Under the pieces are notes generated by a model. The model saw only the letters and a list, made by a program, of their open reading frames with translations, had not been told where the DNA came from and did no database searches. This document shows, piece after piece, positions 11,101 through 22,362 of a stretch of DNA of 64,000 bases. A program made the translations under genes and the position numbers. The stretch is from Paramarasmius palmivorus (taxonomy: Eukaryota > Basidiomycota > Agaricomycetes > Agaricales > Marasmiaceae), in the NCBI GenBank assembly GCA_037176845.1, contig JAYKXP010000107.1:1-64000 (forward strand), in the 5' to 3' direction. Position 1 is the first letter of the stretch; every line of letters starts with the position of its first letter.

Positions 11101-12746
11101 TGGTATAGCACAGCTTCTGACAGTGATCGCTCGTCATCGCTGATGGAGGAGTCGGATGATAACAGTTCAAGTTTGTGCGTTATTTCACGGATTTGTAGTT
11201 TGACTTTGGGGAGGATTATTTTTGCTCGTTCTCTGGCTTTTTGGAGGATGCGCCCTTTGAAGTCTTCCCATAGTAGTTGTGGGTTCTTCAGGTTGGTGCG
11301 AGTTTTGGCCCAATGGCATCCTTGCATCTCATTGAGAAGTTTGATTCCTTCTTCTCGGATGAAATCTGATAGTTCTTTGTCGCTATTAATGTGTGACGGC
11401 CAGACCCATCTACCCTTTCCTATTTCCGGCGAGTTGGAATCACTTAGTCGTACTGAGACAAGGCGGTGATCCGTCTTAATACCCACTGTGTTGATTCGCC
11501 ACTCAAAGCTAGAATGGAGTAGTGATTCCTTTAGGTAGATTCGGTCAATGCGAGATTTTGGCATTCCAGCCTTGGGGAGCTGTGGGTATGTGTACGCAAT
11601 TGTTGTTGGGTGTGTACTTCGCCACCCGTCAATCATGTGTAGCCCGGTCTTGAGGGTGTCAAAGGCATCAACGGCTAGGGGATTGTCTGCCCGTGCTGGG
11701 AACCTGTCAAGGGCGTCTTCGACTAGGTTTAGGTCTCCTCCAAGCATATCTGGTCGTCGTATTCCTGGGTGGGCATTGAACCATTCTGTGATTGTGGTCC
11801 ACAGCTGTTCATTCTCTCGGCGGTTAGTCGGTGCGTAGATTCCAAGTATTGTAAATGGTTTATCATCACGTCGAGTGGTCTCAACAAGTATCGCATGGCC
11901 CTTAGCAATCTCCCATGTTTTGACTTTTTTGGTGTTGACAAAACGTTTATTTAGCACGATTGCAACTCCTTTCTCTGACGTGGGATTGGTTGGATGCATC
12001 GAGTTGCTAATGTGGAATTGGCTTCCATATACATCATTCAGCTTGTCCAGACGGTCAGAATTTAGATGTGTTTCGCCCACGATGAGGGCACCAAGGCGGT
12101 GGTCATGCATGATGCGGCTGATGTCCCACCATTTGTTACCTGGGTGGTTAAAGTTAGGGTTACCGACGCCATTAATGTTAAGTGCACCGAAGGTAATAGA
12201 TGATGCAATGTTCTTTCTGCTGCGTGCATCTTGAGCATCTCCGTTAGGAGGTGGATGGTTGGCGTTGTTGTCAAGCCTTTGCTGTTCCGATGGCTCAGAA
12301 CTGGTTTGAGTGGTTGGGTTCAGCGGATGGCGTACATCATCTTCTATACTCAGCAGAAAGTCCAGAGCTGCGAGGAGCTCGTCCTCAAGGTCTGGTTGTG
12401 TTGGGTTATCTGGATCCTCATTTTGAGTTGGTTGTGGATGGTCTTCTCGCCGTTGCTTAAGCCATTCTCGTAATCGGGTTCTCAAGTTCTCCGGCAAGCC
12501 AGCTGTCCCTAGTATACGGTCAAGAAGCTCCTCGTCAGAAAGGTTATGTGCTTCTGGGTGTTCTGAGGAGGTATCTATGGTGCCATCCTCAAGGTGTCTG
12601 TGAACGACACCTGGCGAGTGAAACGCCGCGTCAACTCCACCAGTTGAGGAGGACTGTTGCGAGTGAAACGCAACCTGCGATTGAAATGCAGAACCGCTAT
12701 GAATGGCGGTTTGCTGCCAGTGAAAGGCAGCCTGTGAGTGAAACAC
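8031..12746 (-). pseudogene. LINE ORF2: endonuclease - reverse transcriptase - RNase H, 3' end replaced by foldback sequence
   Basis: Open for about 1570 codons. A low-complexity N-terminal region with repeated AFHSQQ-like units comes first. The endonuclease spans about residues 180-430, with GALNINGV, GETHLN, LGGDLNLVED, SRIDRIYL and TDHRLV. The reverse transcriptase spans about 650-960, with RPISLLNTDYK, ALDQEKAYDRI, GVRQGDPLS and the catalytic LFADDT. A Cys-rich segment (CKCGSC and CPNVHRC) lies near 1270. RNase H spans about 1380-1520, with YTDGSCTDNG, TGELLAIKEA, RSDSKYAIEGL and KGHSGITGNEMADWLA. These are the expected catalytic residues. The frame runs out of the LINE at WSLQVC and ends inside the foldback element at 8031. 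The frame is open from about 12971, but no ATG precedes the endonuclease; the first codon at 12746 is GTG, so the natural start is unclear. Confidence 0.85.
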
Positions 12747-13366
12747 AGTTGGAGGCTCATGATGAGCCTCTGTGGGTTCTTGTAGTGCACGTTGCGTGGT
12801 ACGAGAACCCTCACCCTCGCGCCACTGAGTACTTTCCTCGAACGAGCGGTTACGGGAGGCGGCATAACCACCGTCTCCAGTACTAGTTTCGAAACCTGGA
12901 GCCGAAAAACCGTTAGAATCAACCGTTGAAGAAGAGATGTTACCTGTGTTTGCTGCAATGGGGTGGAACAGCTGTCAGCCGTGCGAAGACTAACAACCAA
13001 ACCGGGGGTGTGCTGTTCACAAAAGTATTGCTACGAGTCTAGGCTCATAGGTACTCGTATGAACTTGCCAGGACTGCTGGCAGGCAGGCACTTCCTGAAA
13101 AGGACTACCTTTGTGCGGGGGGTACACAGTGACCTATGATCCCCGAGAGAACACCCATTGCAAGCTTCCTGTCTCATGGTTTCGCATTTCCTTGATCAGT
13201 AAATTAGGCTTGCGCTGGGTTGCGTGCAGGCTACACGGCTTCTTCCAGTCCCAGACCTGGGTACAGAGCATCAACTCATCTTTCACGATGCCTTGGGTGA
13301 AGGGTGAGTAGGGTGTATTCAATAGATGCTATCATGTTATGTACAGGAGGAACAGAGACAGTGATA

Positions 13367-14707
13367 TTACTTGGCACATCCCTTGTTCAGGCCACGTTGG
13401 CGAGAGCGGGTGTTCGAGCCACGGTTGCTGTTGCTACCACCACGTCCTCCGTTGCCATGATTCCGAGAAGCCTCAGCAAACTCTTCGCTCTCCCATCCGT
13501 CCGCTAGGAGGGTATCACCTCTGGATTTGTCATTAAGGAGGCGGCTACGCACTGCAGCCCATCCATCACCTCTCGTCGAGGTTTTGATCTCCTTCCTGAA
13601 GTCGGAGACGATTTCGGTGATACTCGTGCTGGTAGGAGGACCACGCCATTCTGTCGTCTGGGGGAAGGGGCAGGTACCTGCAAGGTGGCAGTCCATTCCA
13701 CATAGGGTGCAGCGTAACGGCAGTAGCACGGTGTTGTTTTTATGCTTTGGATCACTGTGCTTGTCCCAGGTGAAGGTTGCCGTTCCATGGGCGTACTGCT
13801 TTGAGCGGATGTGTTGATTGAGCTTCTGGTTTCGCTCATATGAGGTTGATGCAGGTCTCAGCCTGACGAGCCATTCCGATCTGCGCTTGTCGGAGTTGTA
13901 TGTTTGGAAAGTGACGCTCAGGGTAGCGAGGAGGTTGAAGACTCGGGAGGCAACAGGGGTGGTGTCCTTTGGAGAAGCGTCTTGGACCATATGGTGGAAG
14001 CTCGTGTCCTCCATGTTGGACTTAACGATCGCATAGCGCAGGTAGTCCTGTATCTCCTCCTGGATCATGGAGTTCTGGACTGAGCGGCGGATCTCTGTTA
14101 TCACCCCCACAGTCCAAGACTGTTCCTCAGAGTGGGGATCAAGGATATGGAAGGAGAGGATGTTGCGGTATGTGAAGGTTTGTGCCGCTAAGAGGCGTTC
14201 ACGTATTTCGTCGTCGGTGACTTGGGTGTAGAAGATACGCGGCGCTGCGTAGCGGCCTTTTGCGGCTATAGCAGGGTCTCTGGGATCAGCTTGGAGGATT
14301 TCCAGGTCGTCGATGTTGAGTTCGCGGAACTTTGCCTCGAGCAAACCAGGGTATTGCTCTACGGAGTTCAGAAGTGTGCCTCCATAGATTGGGTAGATGA
14401 CAACGGAATGTTTGGAGGCGAGTATTTCCGCTCGTTGGGTCGCTCGAAGGTTTTTAAATAGGTGATCCTTCGAGAAGACGACTCGGGGTATATCGCCGGC
14501 GTTACGGGAGCCACTGGTGAAGAAGTCGCGGTAGGGCTTGTCTTGTATGGCTTCATAGTCGAAGGCTTCAACTAGGCCATGGGGATTTTTATCGGCATCT
14601 GGGTTCCCATATGCCTTGAGAGCGGACGGGTTGGTCAGGATTGCCTTCCACTTTTCATCCAATTTGCCTTTTGGAGTGGTATCCGTAGCGGAGGGACTCT
14701 CGGACAT
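13367..14707 (-). CDS. LINE ORF1 (gag-like nucleic-acid-binding protein)
   Basis: Protein of 446 aa starting at an ATG (MSESPSATDTTPKG). It is the likely RNA-binding chaperone of the retrotransposon ribonucleoprotein. A single zinc knuckle of the form CX2CX4HX4C is seen near residue 335 (CTLCGMDCHLAGTC). The C terminus is Gly/Asn/Arg-rich (GNGGRGGSNSNRGSNTRSRQ), typical of RNA binding. It is separated from the open frame of ORF2 by about 400 bp. No frameshift is seen, so this half of the element is intact. Function follows from position and the zinc knuckle; the central region is not recognisable by eye. Confidence 0.8.
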   Translation of the reverse strand: MSESPSATDTTPKGKLDEKWKAILTNPSALKAYGNPDADKNPHGLVEAFDYEAIQDKPYRDFFTSGSRNAGDIPRVVFSKDHLFKNLRATQRAEILASKHSVVIYPIYGGTLLNSVEQYPGLLEAKFRELNIDDLEILQADPRDPAIAAKGRYAAPRIFYTQVTDDEIRERLLAAQTFTYRNILSFHILDPHSEEQSWTVGVITEIRRSVQNSMIQEEIQDYLRYAIVKSNMEDTSFHHMVQDASPKDTTPVASRVFNLLATLSVTFQTYNSDKRRSEWLVRLRPASTSYERNQKLNQHIRSKQYAHGTATFTWDKHSDPKHKNNTVLLPLRCTLCGMDCHLAGTCPFPQTTEWRGPPTSTSITEIVSDFRKEIKTSTRGDGWAAVRSRLLNDKSRGDTLLADGWESEEFAEASRNHGNGGRGGSNSNRGSNTRSRQRGLNKGCAK

Positions 14708-15717
14708 GCTAAGGTCGTCCGAGAACGCGTGGGATGACGTCGAGGTGTTTTGTGGGGGAGTTGTGTGTGTTGGGTTGTGGTGTGCAGCCGTCTGGGCAGG
14801 TGGCGGTGCGTAGAAGATGTTCCCCGGTGGGTTTGTGGGTCCAGCGCCCGGGTCGGGTAGGTGTGTGTGAGGTTGAGATGTGGGGAAGTGTAAATGAATG
14901 GGGTGATCACCTCCGACAGATGGGGACCTCGTTTTGCGTTTGCCTGGGGTTCTGAGGTGGCCTTCAACGTGTGGTCAGTGTGAATCACCGTTCCGTTTCC
15001 TAAGTTTCCTGGGAGAGGTCTTGGTAGAGCCCTCTTGAGTGTCTTCAATGTCAGCCTCGGAGCTGGAGTATGAGCCGGTGAGGTTTGACGACACCTGGGC
15101 TTCGTCTGACAGCTGCAATGGTTTGATGTCAGTAAGAAGCATCGTTATGGCATCGTACGGGTACCTCGTAACCTGTATGGTCTCTGGAGACGATGGTCAA
15201 GTGAGGGCAGAAGTCGACGATGTCCGCTTCGCAGTCTCGACACCAGACTGTGTCTTGTTCGTCGTCGTCGGTCATTCTAGCGGGTATAGGGACGGAAAAA
15301 TTTTCGCGTGGGAATGCTTTGGTAAGGAGTGGTTGGTTTGTTCGGGCTGAACCGGGAGGTTAGAGTCCCGCCATGCTTGGTGCTGGGTGAGATATCTATT
15401 ATATTGCAATGGTATCGAGTAGCATGCTCAGTGGAAGCTTCAGATTCATAGCTAAGGTAGACATACAGTCCTTTGCGAGTGAAACGCAGTGGATTCCTCG
15501 CAGTGGAGTATCCGCGCTGATGAACCAGCGGTTAGGCAGTAAAAGCCCCTTCCCCCCACTATGTAGGGCCCCATCGGTGACTCGTAGTATGGGATGGATG
15601 CTGTGAACGCATCCCGACGTGTAAATCGTCGTTTGCTGAGTGAAACAGCAGGGGGGCACTCAATACTTTCCAGCGCATCATTTGATGGTGGTGGTAAGAG
15701 GTCACGTTGCCCTCCCC
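14708..15717 (-). other. LINE 5' leader / internal promoter region
   Basis: About 1 kb between ORF1 and the right-hand target-site duplication. No long coding frame looks convincing. GTTTCACTC (plus-strand GAGTGAAAC) occurs near 15478 and 15639 and recurs in the 5' part of ORF2 (12600-12745), so it may be element-specific. LINEs generally carry their promoter in this position. Confidence 0.6.
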
Positions 15718-15729
15718 GTGCCCGTGATC
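15718..15729. repeat. LINE target-site duplication, right copy
   Basis: GTGCCCGTGATC, identical to 4687-4698. It marks the 5' end of the minus-strand LINE. Confidence 0.85.
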
Positions 15730-16220
15730 CTTTTTCCTTTTCTCATTTCCTGCAAACATATTCCTCACAACAATCCCTTTGGCTCTCGTTCACAGAACAA
15801 GTAAGTCCACCTTAATACTTTCACCCAACTCATTTTACTAACACGCTTGATTGTCCTTTGCACAGCTCACTTTTCCAACATCAAGATACATACAGCTGTA
15901 CATTCCTTTCGTGATAGCCTCCGCCGTCTTACACTACGCCAGGGCCATAAATACCCGACATCCTCCGCATGTCTTACACCCACAGCGCTGGAATCCGACC
16001 TCTACTCACGTTCGGCATTTACCCTAGGCCTCACCCGCAATCCCAAGGTCTCATTCCTGTAACCACGGAGGTACATACCACACCAATGTAACCCATACGC
16101 CCATACACGCAGCGCCGCCTAGACCATTCCAAACCCAGAAAAAGTACAGATGGTAAGCAATAAATCAAACCCTCAGTCCTTAATCATTCTTCTAATGTGT
16201 TTTAGGCCTAGATTTTGTTT

Positions 16221-17369
16221 TCAACCTGTTAATCCTTCCTCAACACCTCCGCTCTCGACAAGACCATCGATGGAACACTCCTTTGCACCTCCTTTGGTTC
16301 CTAGATGCGCTTCTTCGACGCGAGCGGCTTTCGAGATGGAGGACCCATTTCTTCTTCATCTTCAGCCTTGGCTTCTTCATGAACCTCGACCGATACCTCT
16401 CACCTCTTCGACATATTCAACATCGTCGTCACCTTCCTCGGTTTTCTCGCCCTTCCCATCGGTACCGGCGCCTCCTGCGTTAGACTACCTTCAGACACAT
16501 TAAAAGCAACGATCTAGCTAGGCAATGGTGACGAAACGCAAACCATACCCTTTCTTTCGCTGCCTCGTCGACACCCACAGACTTACACGCTTCATGTTGT
16601 AGTAGGGGGACCGGGGGTCGGGACGGACCTTTCCGGGCTTTGGGCGCGTAGTCTACATTCCGTGTACGTAGCTAGCTAGCAGTATTCAACCACCAACTTG
16701 GTCTTTGGCATTGCGTTAGCCAGACCGCCCGGACCTGCCCCAATGTACACCTACTCCGAACACCCAACGGCTCCCCAACATCAACTTAATTGGCAAGGCA
16801 TCCAAGCCGAAGAAGAGCAACACGTGTACAACATTGAACATGCGACTGAAGCTTGAAGGGTGACAACGACCGTGACGCAAGGAGGAAGATTGCCTACGCA
16901 GGGTGGACAGGCAAGAAAGTTGAGCATAGAAACTCTCGAGGCTGGGAGAGGCGATACATTTGAAGGATCCGAGGACGAAGATGAACACCGGCGCAGAGAG
17001 TAGGTCGGATGCGAGGTTGGTGTCTAGGTTGATGAGGTAGTATGAGACGAATGTGAGTGGTATCTTTCTTTTGGTATTACGGGGGCTGTGCTGAGCGGCT
17101 TGTAGGAGAGCTTTGGGTCGGAGATTGATCATTGTCGCGATGAGTGTATCCCAACAGACGAGGCATCCGAGGAAAGTGTAACTCAAACCGTCAGTGTCTG
17201 TTTGGAGACATACTTTCCTTGTACCCGGTTGCGTACCAAAGCTCCTCCGACTCGATAGAACTTCAGGCAGGAAACGAGAGGTATTTTCGTGTTCGGCGCA
17301 ACTTTCGCGACTTTTCATCGCCTCGTTGATAACGCCAGAATGAATACCAAAGCGGCAGATAAGGAGCAA
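16221..17369 (-). pseudogene. Degenerate minus-strand multi-exon gene, membrane-protein-like
   Basis: A hydrophobic exon-like stretch at about 17150-16900 reads LSYTFLGCLVCWDTLIATMI and then LINLDTNLASDLLSAPVFIF, followed by YAQLSCLSTLRR. This is reminiscent of the last transmembrane part of fungal seven-helix proteins of the DUF6534/DUF6533 type. A C-terminal piece just before a TGA at 16221-16223 reads CSIDGLVESGGVEEGLTG. It matches a piece in unit 4 (39939-40060, RSIDDLVESGGVEAAKVKT), including the stop position. I could not join these parts without in-frame stops. Family assignment is tentative. Confidence 0.3.
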
Positions 17370-17539
17370 GTAAATCAGCCTATGGATTTAATTGTATGTT
17401 TCTCTTAATCTTCTCAGATGCAAGGCTGAATAACTCGATGGACAGGTACTACTCCGGTTACCTCTCCACGCTGACTTTTGATGGTTCATTCCTAGCGGCG
17501 TTTTCTCCGAGTCGCCTGAAGGCGGTTGGATAACACGTC

Positions 17540-18396
17540 AAAGCTCTTCTTATCTTGTTCCTAGGCCTCGCAAAGCATCAGTTCTTCGTTCACGTATTCC
17601 GCACACCCGGGTCTTTCTGATGTGCATTCCCAGGGTTTACAGCAGATCCAGTGTTCCGAATGCTTCAACTCAACTACAAGGCTCACATGGTCCAGATATT
17701 TGACGCCCTTATCAACCCTTGAATGGGTATTTGCTGTAGAACGCGGGTGCGTGCCTGGGATTACAGGCCGCCCATGTAGCTGTAGCCTTCTCCGCAGCTC
17801 TTTTGGCGCCTGGTTATCATCCCAAACGAAAATGTCCGCTTTCATGAATTATTCAAGCATGTGGTATAGATGCTTCTCTTTGACACCCTATGTTCTTGAG
17901 AATCAAGCAGCAGAAACGGCATAAGGTGAGTTTCAATCAGTATGTTTGAGGTGCTGTAAACATTAACAGCCTTTATTGACAGGTTGCATTTTCTTTGACG
18001 CTCGAGGGCGTTGGCTGTACAGCTACAATACATTCGTCTTCAGCGAGAGGAGATCTGGTCAAGCAGTCGTAGTCGATTCTTAGTACATCCCAGCCACTGG
18101 AGTCGTTCATTTTATCTTGTATTTGACTGCTTTTCGAAGGTGATCAGTGCCATGTATTTGAAACAAGGTACATGAAATAGAATATGTTAACGAAACGAAG
18201 GACTGTACTTTTGAATTCAACACGTTGGAACACGAGGTCACGTAATCTCTGGCGAACTGAAGGCCTGACACAGCCTTCACCCCAACGCCCACCTGGAGCT
18301 GGAAACCACCAACCTCCAATAGATATAAGTATAACATCTAATCAATGCCTACCATCCCACTTGCCCTGCTATCGAAGCCTCCACCTCGTCGCCAAC
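17540..18396. repeat. 5' flank of paralogue 2 (shared upstream block)
   Basis: Aligns with the blocks before paralogue 3 (25500-25880 joined to 26880-27520) and paralogue 4 (40860-41875). Shared words include GTCCGCTTTCATGAA, GATGTGCATTCCCAGG, ACGAAGGACTGTACTTTTGAA and CCTCCACCTCGTCGCC just before the ATG. It contains the promoter of paralogue 2. Confidence 0.7.
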
Positions 18397-20885
18397 ATGA
18401 GCCTTCAAGATTGCACCGATTTCACCGTTGATGGCGATATTATCAACACCGTAACCAGTGGGAAGCAGTACAATGCGAGTGTGATGAATTTCGGCCAAAT
18501 GGAGAGAAGGGAACGTACTGAGTACGACGAGGTGTGTATTCTTCCAGATAAAGTCGTTCATCTACAAATATAAAGTCTGCATAGTTTGAAGAAGTGCAGC
18601 GGGGTCATATCGTCACCTTGAAGAGACTCCATACCGAGGATCAAGTTGAGAACTGGTGGGAATGGGCCCATTGGAAATTGGATCGGAATGGGAAATTAGT
18701 CCCCAGGCCATCGCCAAGTGAGCCACCCAAATCAGCCCAAAGGACGATTTGCACGGTACAAGTGCACCCAGACCAGCAAGCTAAATACACTGCAGTCATC
18801 TACGAGGGTGAGGACGCACACGTTTGGTGGAAGCGTGACTTTGAGTACTTTTCCTGTGTTGGTCTAGGGTTCGTTTCTGTCCTTCCCTTCACGATAATCT
18901 CACTGACAGCGACATAGGGCGCCAGGAGTATGGCAGCTCTATGGTCTAAACCGCTCCAAAATCCCCTTCCTCATCTTCCATGGCGGTACGTCTCTTTCCT
19001 TGGCTTCACAGTCAGGTTTTAAAAGTTGGTGTGGTAGAAATGGTGCCCTTTGTGAATTTCCACAAGAGCTCGTTCTGGGGAGATTTTTATGTTTGGATGT
19101 TGGACGTATGTCCCAGATTTCGTTTTCCTGTACCAACAGCTGATCTACTCTCTCAGGTGTCCCTGGGATGGTCCTGTGAGTATATATGGTTGAACATGGG
19201 AGGAAGTCTGTGCGTGGGGCTCCGAGTCGACAGGCCTCTTATTTTCATTAGCCGTGGGGATATTCGTGCCGGTACCAGACATCACATTATCATTCCTTCC
19301 TCAGCACAAATGCTGCAAGACGACATCTGCATGAATTATTTTCGGCATTCCCCAGACTCCTGTTCATGGTGCATAGAAGAGGCCATTCTAAGCTTTGCAC
19401 ACGCGTGTCTCAAACACCCATACCTCGACGATCTATTCCCCGAGCCAACGAAACACCTGAGCCCACTCTCGGATTACGCACACTCTTTGGAGTCTCACAA
19501 GTATTGCCGCAAACTGCTATTTCGGAATCCACATCACAACTCGCCCGACTCCGTCATCAGTGGGCTTCGTTTTGATACTGTTTACTCTCCTTCACGGGGG
19601 GCTATTGCAAGGTGGCCCAGGGGGAAGGGGTTGTGGGATGTGTCTGAGTATTACATGGGACTGGTGGATGAGACGGAAATGGGAGATAGGTTGATTCGGT
19701 GAGTGACTCGGGTCGGTGTCATGGTTTAATTTGTCGGTACTGATCTTCACAGTTTCAAGCTGGATGATCCACAGAACATCTATGCTGACATCTTTTTTTC
19801 ATGGAAAAGATTCTTTACCAGCTGGTTTATGCAAAGTTCAAGGATCATGGATGCCCACGAGATGTCAGGAATGGAAGAAGAATTATGTACGCCTTCCCTC
19901 TCCAATATGTCATAGAACAGAACTCATTGTCCTTCCTATTAACAGTCATCCTGGCCCCATACGCGAACATATACTTTTCAACACGAAACCCTGATCATCA
20001 CAAACCCTCCCCCGCTCTTAGAACCCTTCCACCCATCTATCTCTTCATCTACCCACCTCCCTTATCAATATCTGAACACATATCATGGAAGGAGGGAAAC
20101 ACCCAGACCCACTTTTGGTCTTTTGACGAGGATGGTCAATCCAAGATGTCAGAGGAGGAATGTAGGCAATGTGGGGTTCCGGAGCTTCAGGTTGATCGAA
20201 TGACACCATCATGGGATGGACGTTTCGAATCATGGCCGACCTGCGTCTACACCGCCCTCCATGACTGGCAAGTCTCCGGCGGTTTTGACCCCACCACTGC
20301 TGATTGGGCCCATAGTTCAGGGTATCCAGAGTTCGAGATCATCGGTGGAAAGAAAGAAGAAGCACGGTTTGAAGGAGTTAAAGGTCCGTCGCACTCTTTA
20401 TGTTCTCGTTCGTTAATTAACTTTTGATTCTTCAGATTATGTATCCTATCTCAACAAGCTGCGTGAACAAGAGGCAGAGTTACAACTAGAGACATCTGCG
20501 CAAGTTCAAGGTCAGTTACCCATACACATCTGTTCCGTGCAAAGTTCAACTTCTCGCTTTGGCACCAAACCAGACTCGACTGCTGAACTCCCGGACTCGG
20601 ATGGCAAGTCTTGATCTTCAGCTTTTGTTCATAATCTGACTTTCTGATCCCTAGAAAACACGCCTCGTGCCTCGCATTCCAACGAGCAAGGCAGTCCGAT
20701 ACCGCCGCCAGCACAGAACGAGCCTTTATCGGTTCAAGGTTAGTACTTCGACAACATATGCGCGTTCGTGCACTGATGTTCCCGAACCTCGACTCCCAGA
20801 AACACCGAAAGAAGAGGCGAAGCCAAGCTCGTGGTGGTCATGGGAAGCCGGCGCTGGCTCAGGTATTAGTGCGTTCATGTGCTAG
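18397..20885 (+). CDS. Paralogue 2 of tandem uncharacterised gene family (complete)
   Basis: Exon 1 (18397-18531) begins MSLQDCTDFTVDGDIINTV and ends RRERTEYDE at a GTGTGT donor. The start is the first in-frame ATG and is supported by the same position in copies 3 and 4. Exon 2 (from about 18581) has VQRGHIVTLKRLHTED, a Trp-rich stretch and RTICTVQVHPDQQAKYTAVI. Later blocks are WQLYGLNRSKIPFLIFH, MVPFVNFHKSSFWGDFYV, RGAIARWPRGKGLW, YLFIYPPPLSISEHISW, a Trp/Gly-rich repeat-like block and the terminal WWSWEAGAGSGISAFMC. About 640 aa in all. One small exon near the 3' end is followed by GCAAGT at 20604 instead of GT, apparently a GC-AG intron (20604-20654). No catalytic motif is recognised; function unknown. 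Confidence 0.8.
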
Positions 20886-22362
20886 TACTCAACAACGACG
20901 ACGACGACGAACAATTGTTTCCGATTTTGTGTACATCCTTTGGTCTTGTTTTTGAAGTTGAGCTTCAAGTGTACTATGTATATATGTATAAGTACTTGGA
21001 CGGCAAGATATTTATTCACCTCTGCGGGATACGGTATAGGTAGCCTGTACCTTGATTGAAATCTAGCGTAAAAGTTCGGGATCGCTATCCATACCACTGC
21101 TCACCAGCTTTCTGTAGTCAGGAACAATCTCGGGCAATGGTACGCAACGCAACACAAGGGCCCGTCATGGTCAAACCAGTCCTTTGGCTCTCGGAGCCGA
21201 TCGGCGATAATCTTGAAAAGGTTGACCCAGGTAGTTGCGTCGATTCTTCCGGTTTTGAAGGGGACGGATGCGTTTGCCGCGCCCATTATGATGTCCGCCA
21301 CTGTAGAGAAGAGTTAAACGAATACGATGGCTTTGGTGTAGATAGGTTACGTACAACCAACAGCGGGACGTATCAAGGTTGGGAAAAACCCCAACGGATA
21401 GCGACATTCCTATCCCTGGGAGTATGAGATAAACGCGGTGAGGAAATACGATTACAGAGTACATACCTAAGCCCTATCCAATTCATAAGCGATTGAAGCA
21501 TCGAGGCCTCCAATAGTGCCGTCGTCCGTGTTGTGAGTTGCCAGCCTTGCAGGTGTTATCAACGGCGGAAGTAGAATAGATTGAGAAGAGACAAAACTCA
21601 CGATGCAAAGTTCGGGAATCAAGCCCTGTCTATGACTCGTATTGATCTGTAAGTATATGAATGTCAGAAAAGGGTTGGTCTTTTTCAAATCTTGTGGAGC
21701 TTACGCTAGGTCGGCATTTGAATGTTCACTCTCGATCTTGGCAGCCCACAAAGACCATGGGCTTCGGCAGGCAGTGATTTCTCGTGATCTACTTCGGATG
21801 TTCTTTGAACGATAACACTGTACTATTGAGCGCCGAGATAAGTGAAATGAGAATCGGAGAGACCATACGCACCGAAAGGACCTAGAGGCCAGAGCTTGTA
21901 GCGCTACCGAGGGCCTTCGTAGCATGCTGAAGAGACCCAGGCAGGGTCTATCATCGCGCAGTAATAACAAGGTGGTTTATATGCTCGTGTTCGTCAAAGG
22001 ATTCTTGTTGAATAGCATCCAGGTCCCAAGCCATGGGACAACACCGAACAGATGCTGGGAATCGTGAGACCTTGAATTCCGACTAGAGTTTCCTGCGTAG
22101 GATATTAGTTCCATGTTTCGAATGAGTATTGAGAGACGCACGATTTAAAGCCCTAAAAGCCAATTCTGCTCAAAAGATGCACTTTGAACAGGCATGCGTA
22201 TATCCTCAGTACTCAAGATTTGGCGCGTGCATTCCATCGTTGTTGTCGCGACGGTAAAGTTGCGCTGACACCCAATACAAGCTGCTGAGTCTACTGGGTG
22301 AGTTTGACGGGCTTTGAGCCTAAGAGTCGTGTGTACTAACCAGAAGGTCGAAGAACTGAAAA
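20886..22362. other. 3' flank of paralogue 2 with eroded minus-strand exons
   Basis: The first ~150 bp match other copies' 3' flanks; beyond that, similarity is to unit 1. On the minus strand, an exon-like piece follows a good intron (donor GTACGT near 21348, acceptor CTCTACAG at about 21302) and reads VADIIMGAANASVPFKTGRI. This resembles the 'ADI...' segment of fungal DUF6534 membrane proteins, but it soon runs into a stop. From 21470 to 22362 I see no supportable gene. Confidence 0.3.

Larger units (their letters stand above)
4699..15717 (-). mobile_element. Tad1-like non-LTR retrotransposon (LINE), nearly full length, split by a foldback insertion
   Basis: The boundaries are set by a 12-bp target-site duplication and a 21-nt poly(A) tail (plus-strand T run 4699-4719). 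On the minus strand the order is a ~1 kb 5' leader, ORF1 with a zinc knuckle, ORF2 with AP-like endonuclease, reverse transcriptase and RNase H, then a CCHC zf-RVT tail region and a 3' UTR. ORF1 plus EN-RT-RNase H is the Tad1-clade arrangement in fungi. The element is 11.0 kb as it stands and about 8.8 kb without the 5856-8118 insertion. The insertion and a frameshift in the 3' part make this copy non-autonomous, but the perfect duplication and long open frames suggest fairly recent arrival. Confidence 0.9.

Noticed and set aside
10912..11469. 185-codon plus-strand open frame rich in Ser
   Set aside because: It lies antisense to the LINE reverse transcriptase region and is a codon shadow of that strong coding frame.
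12575..13000. 141-codon minus-strand frame overlapping the start of LINE ORF2
   Set aside because: It is out of frame with ORF2, made of basic low-complexity sequence, and best explained as a shadow of the repeated 5' coding region.
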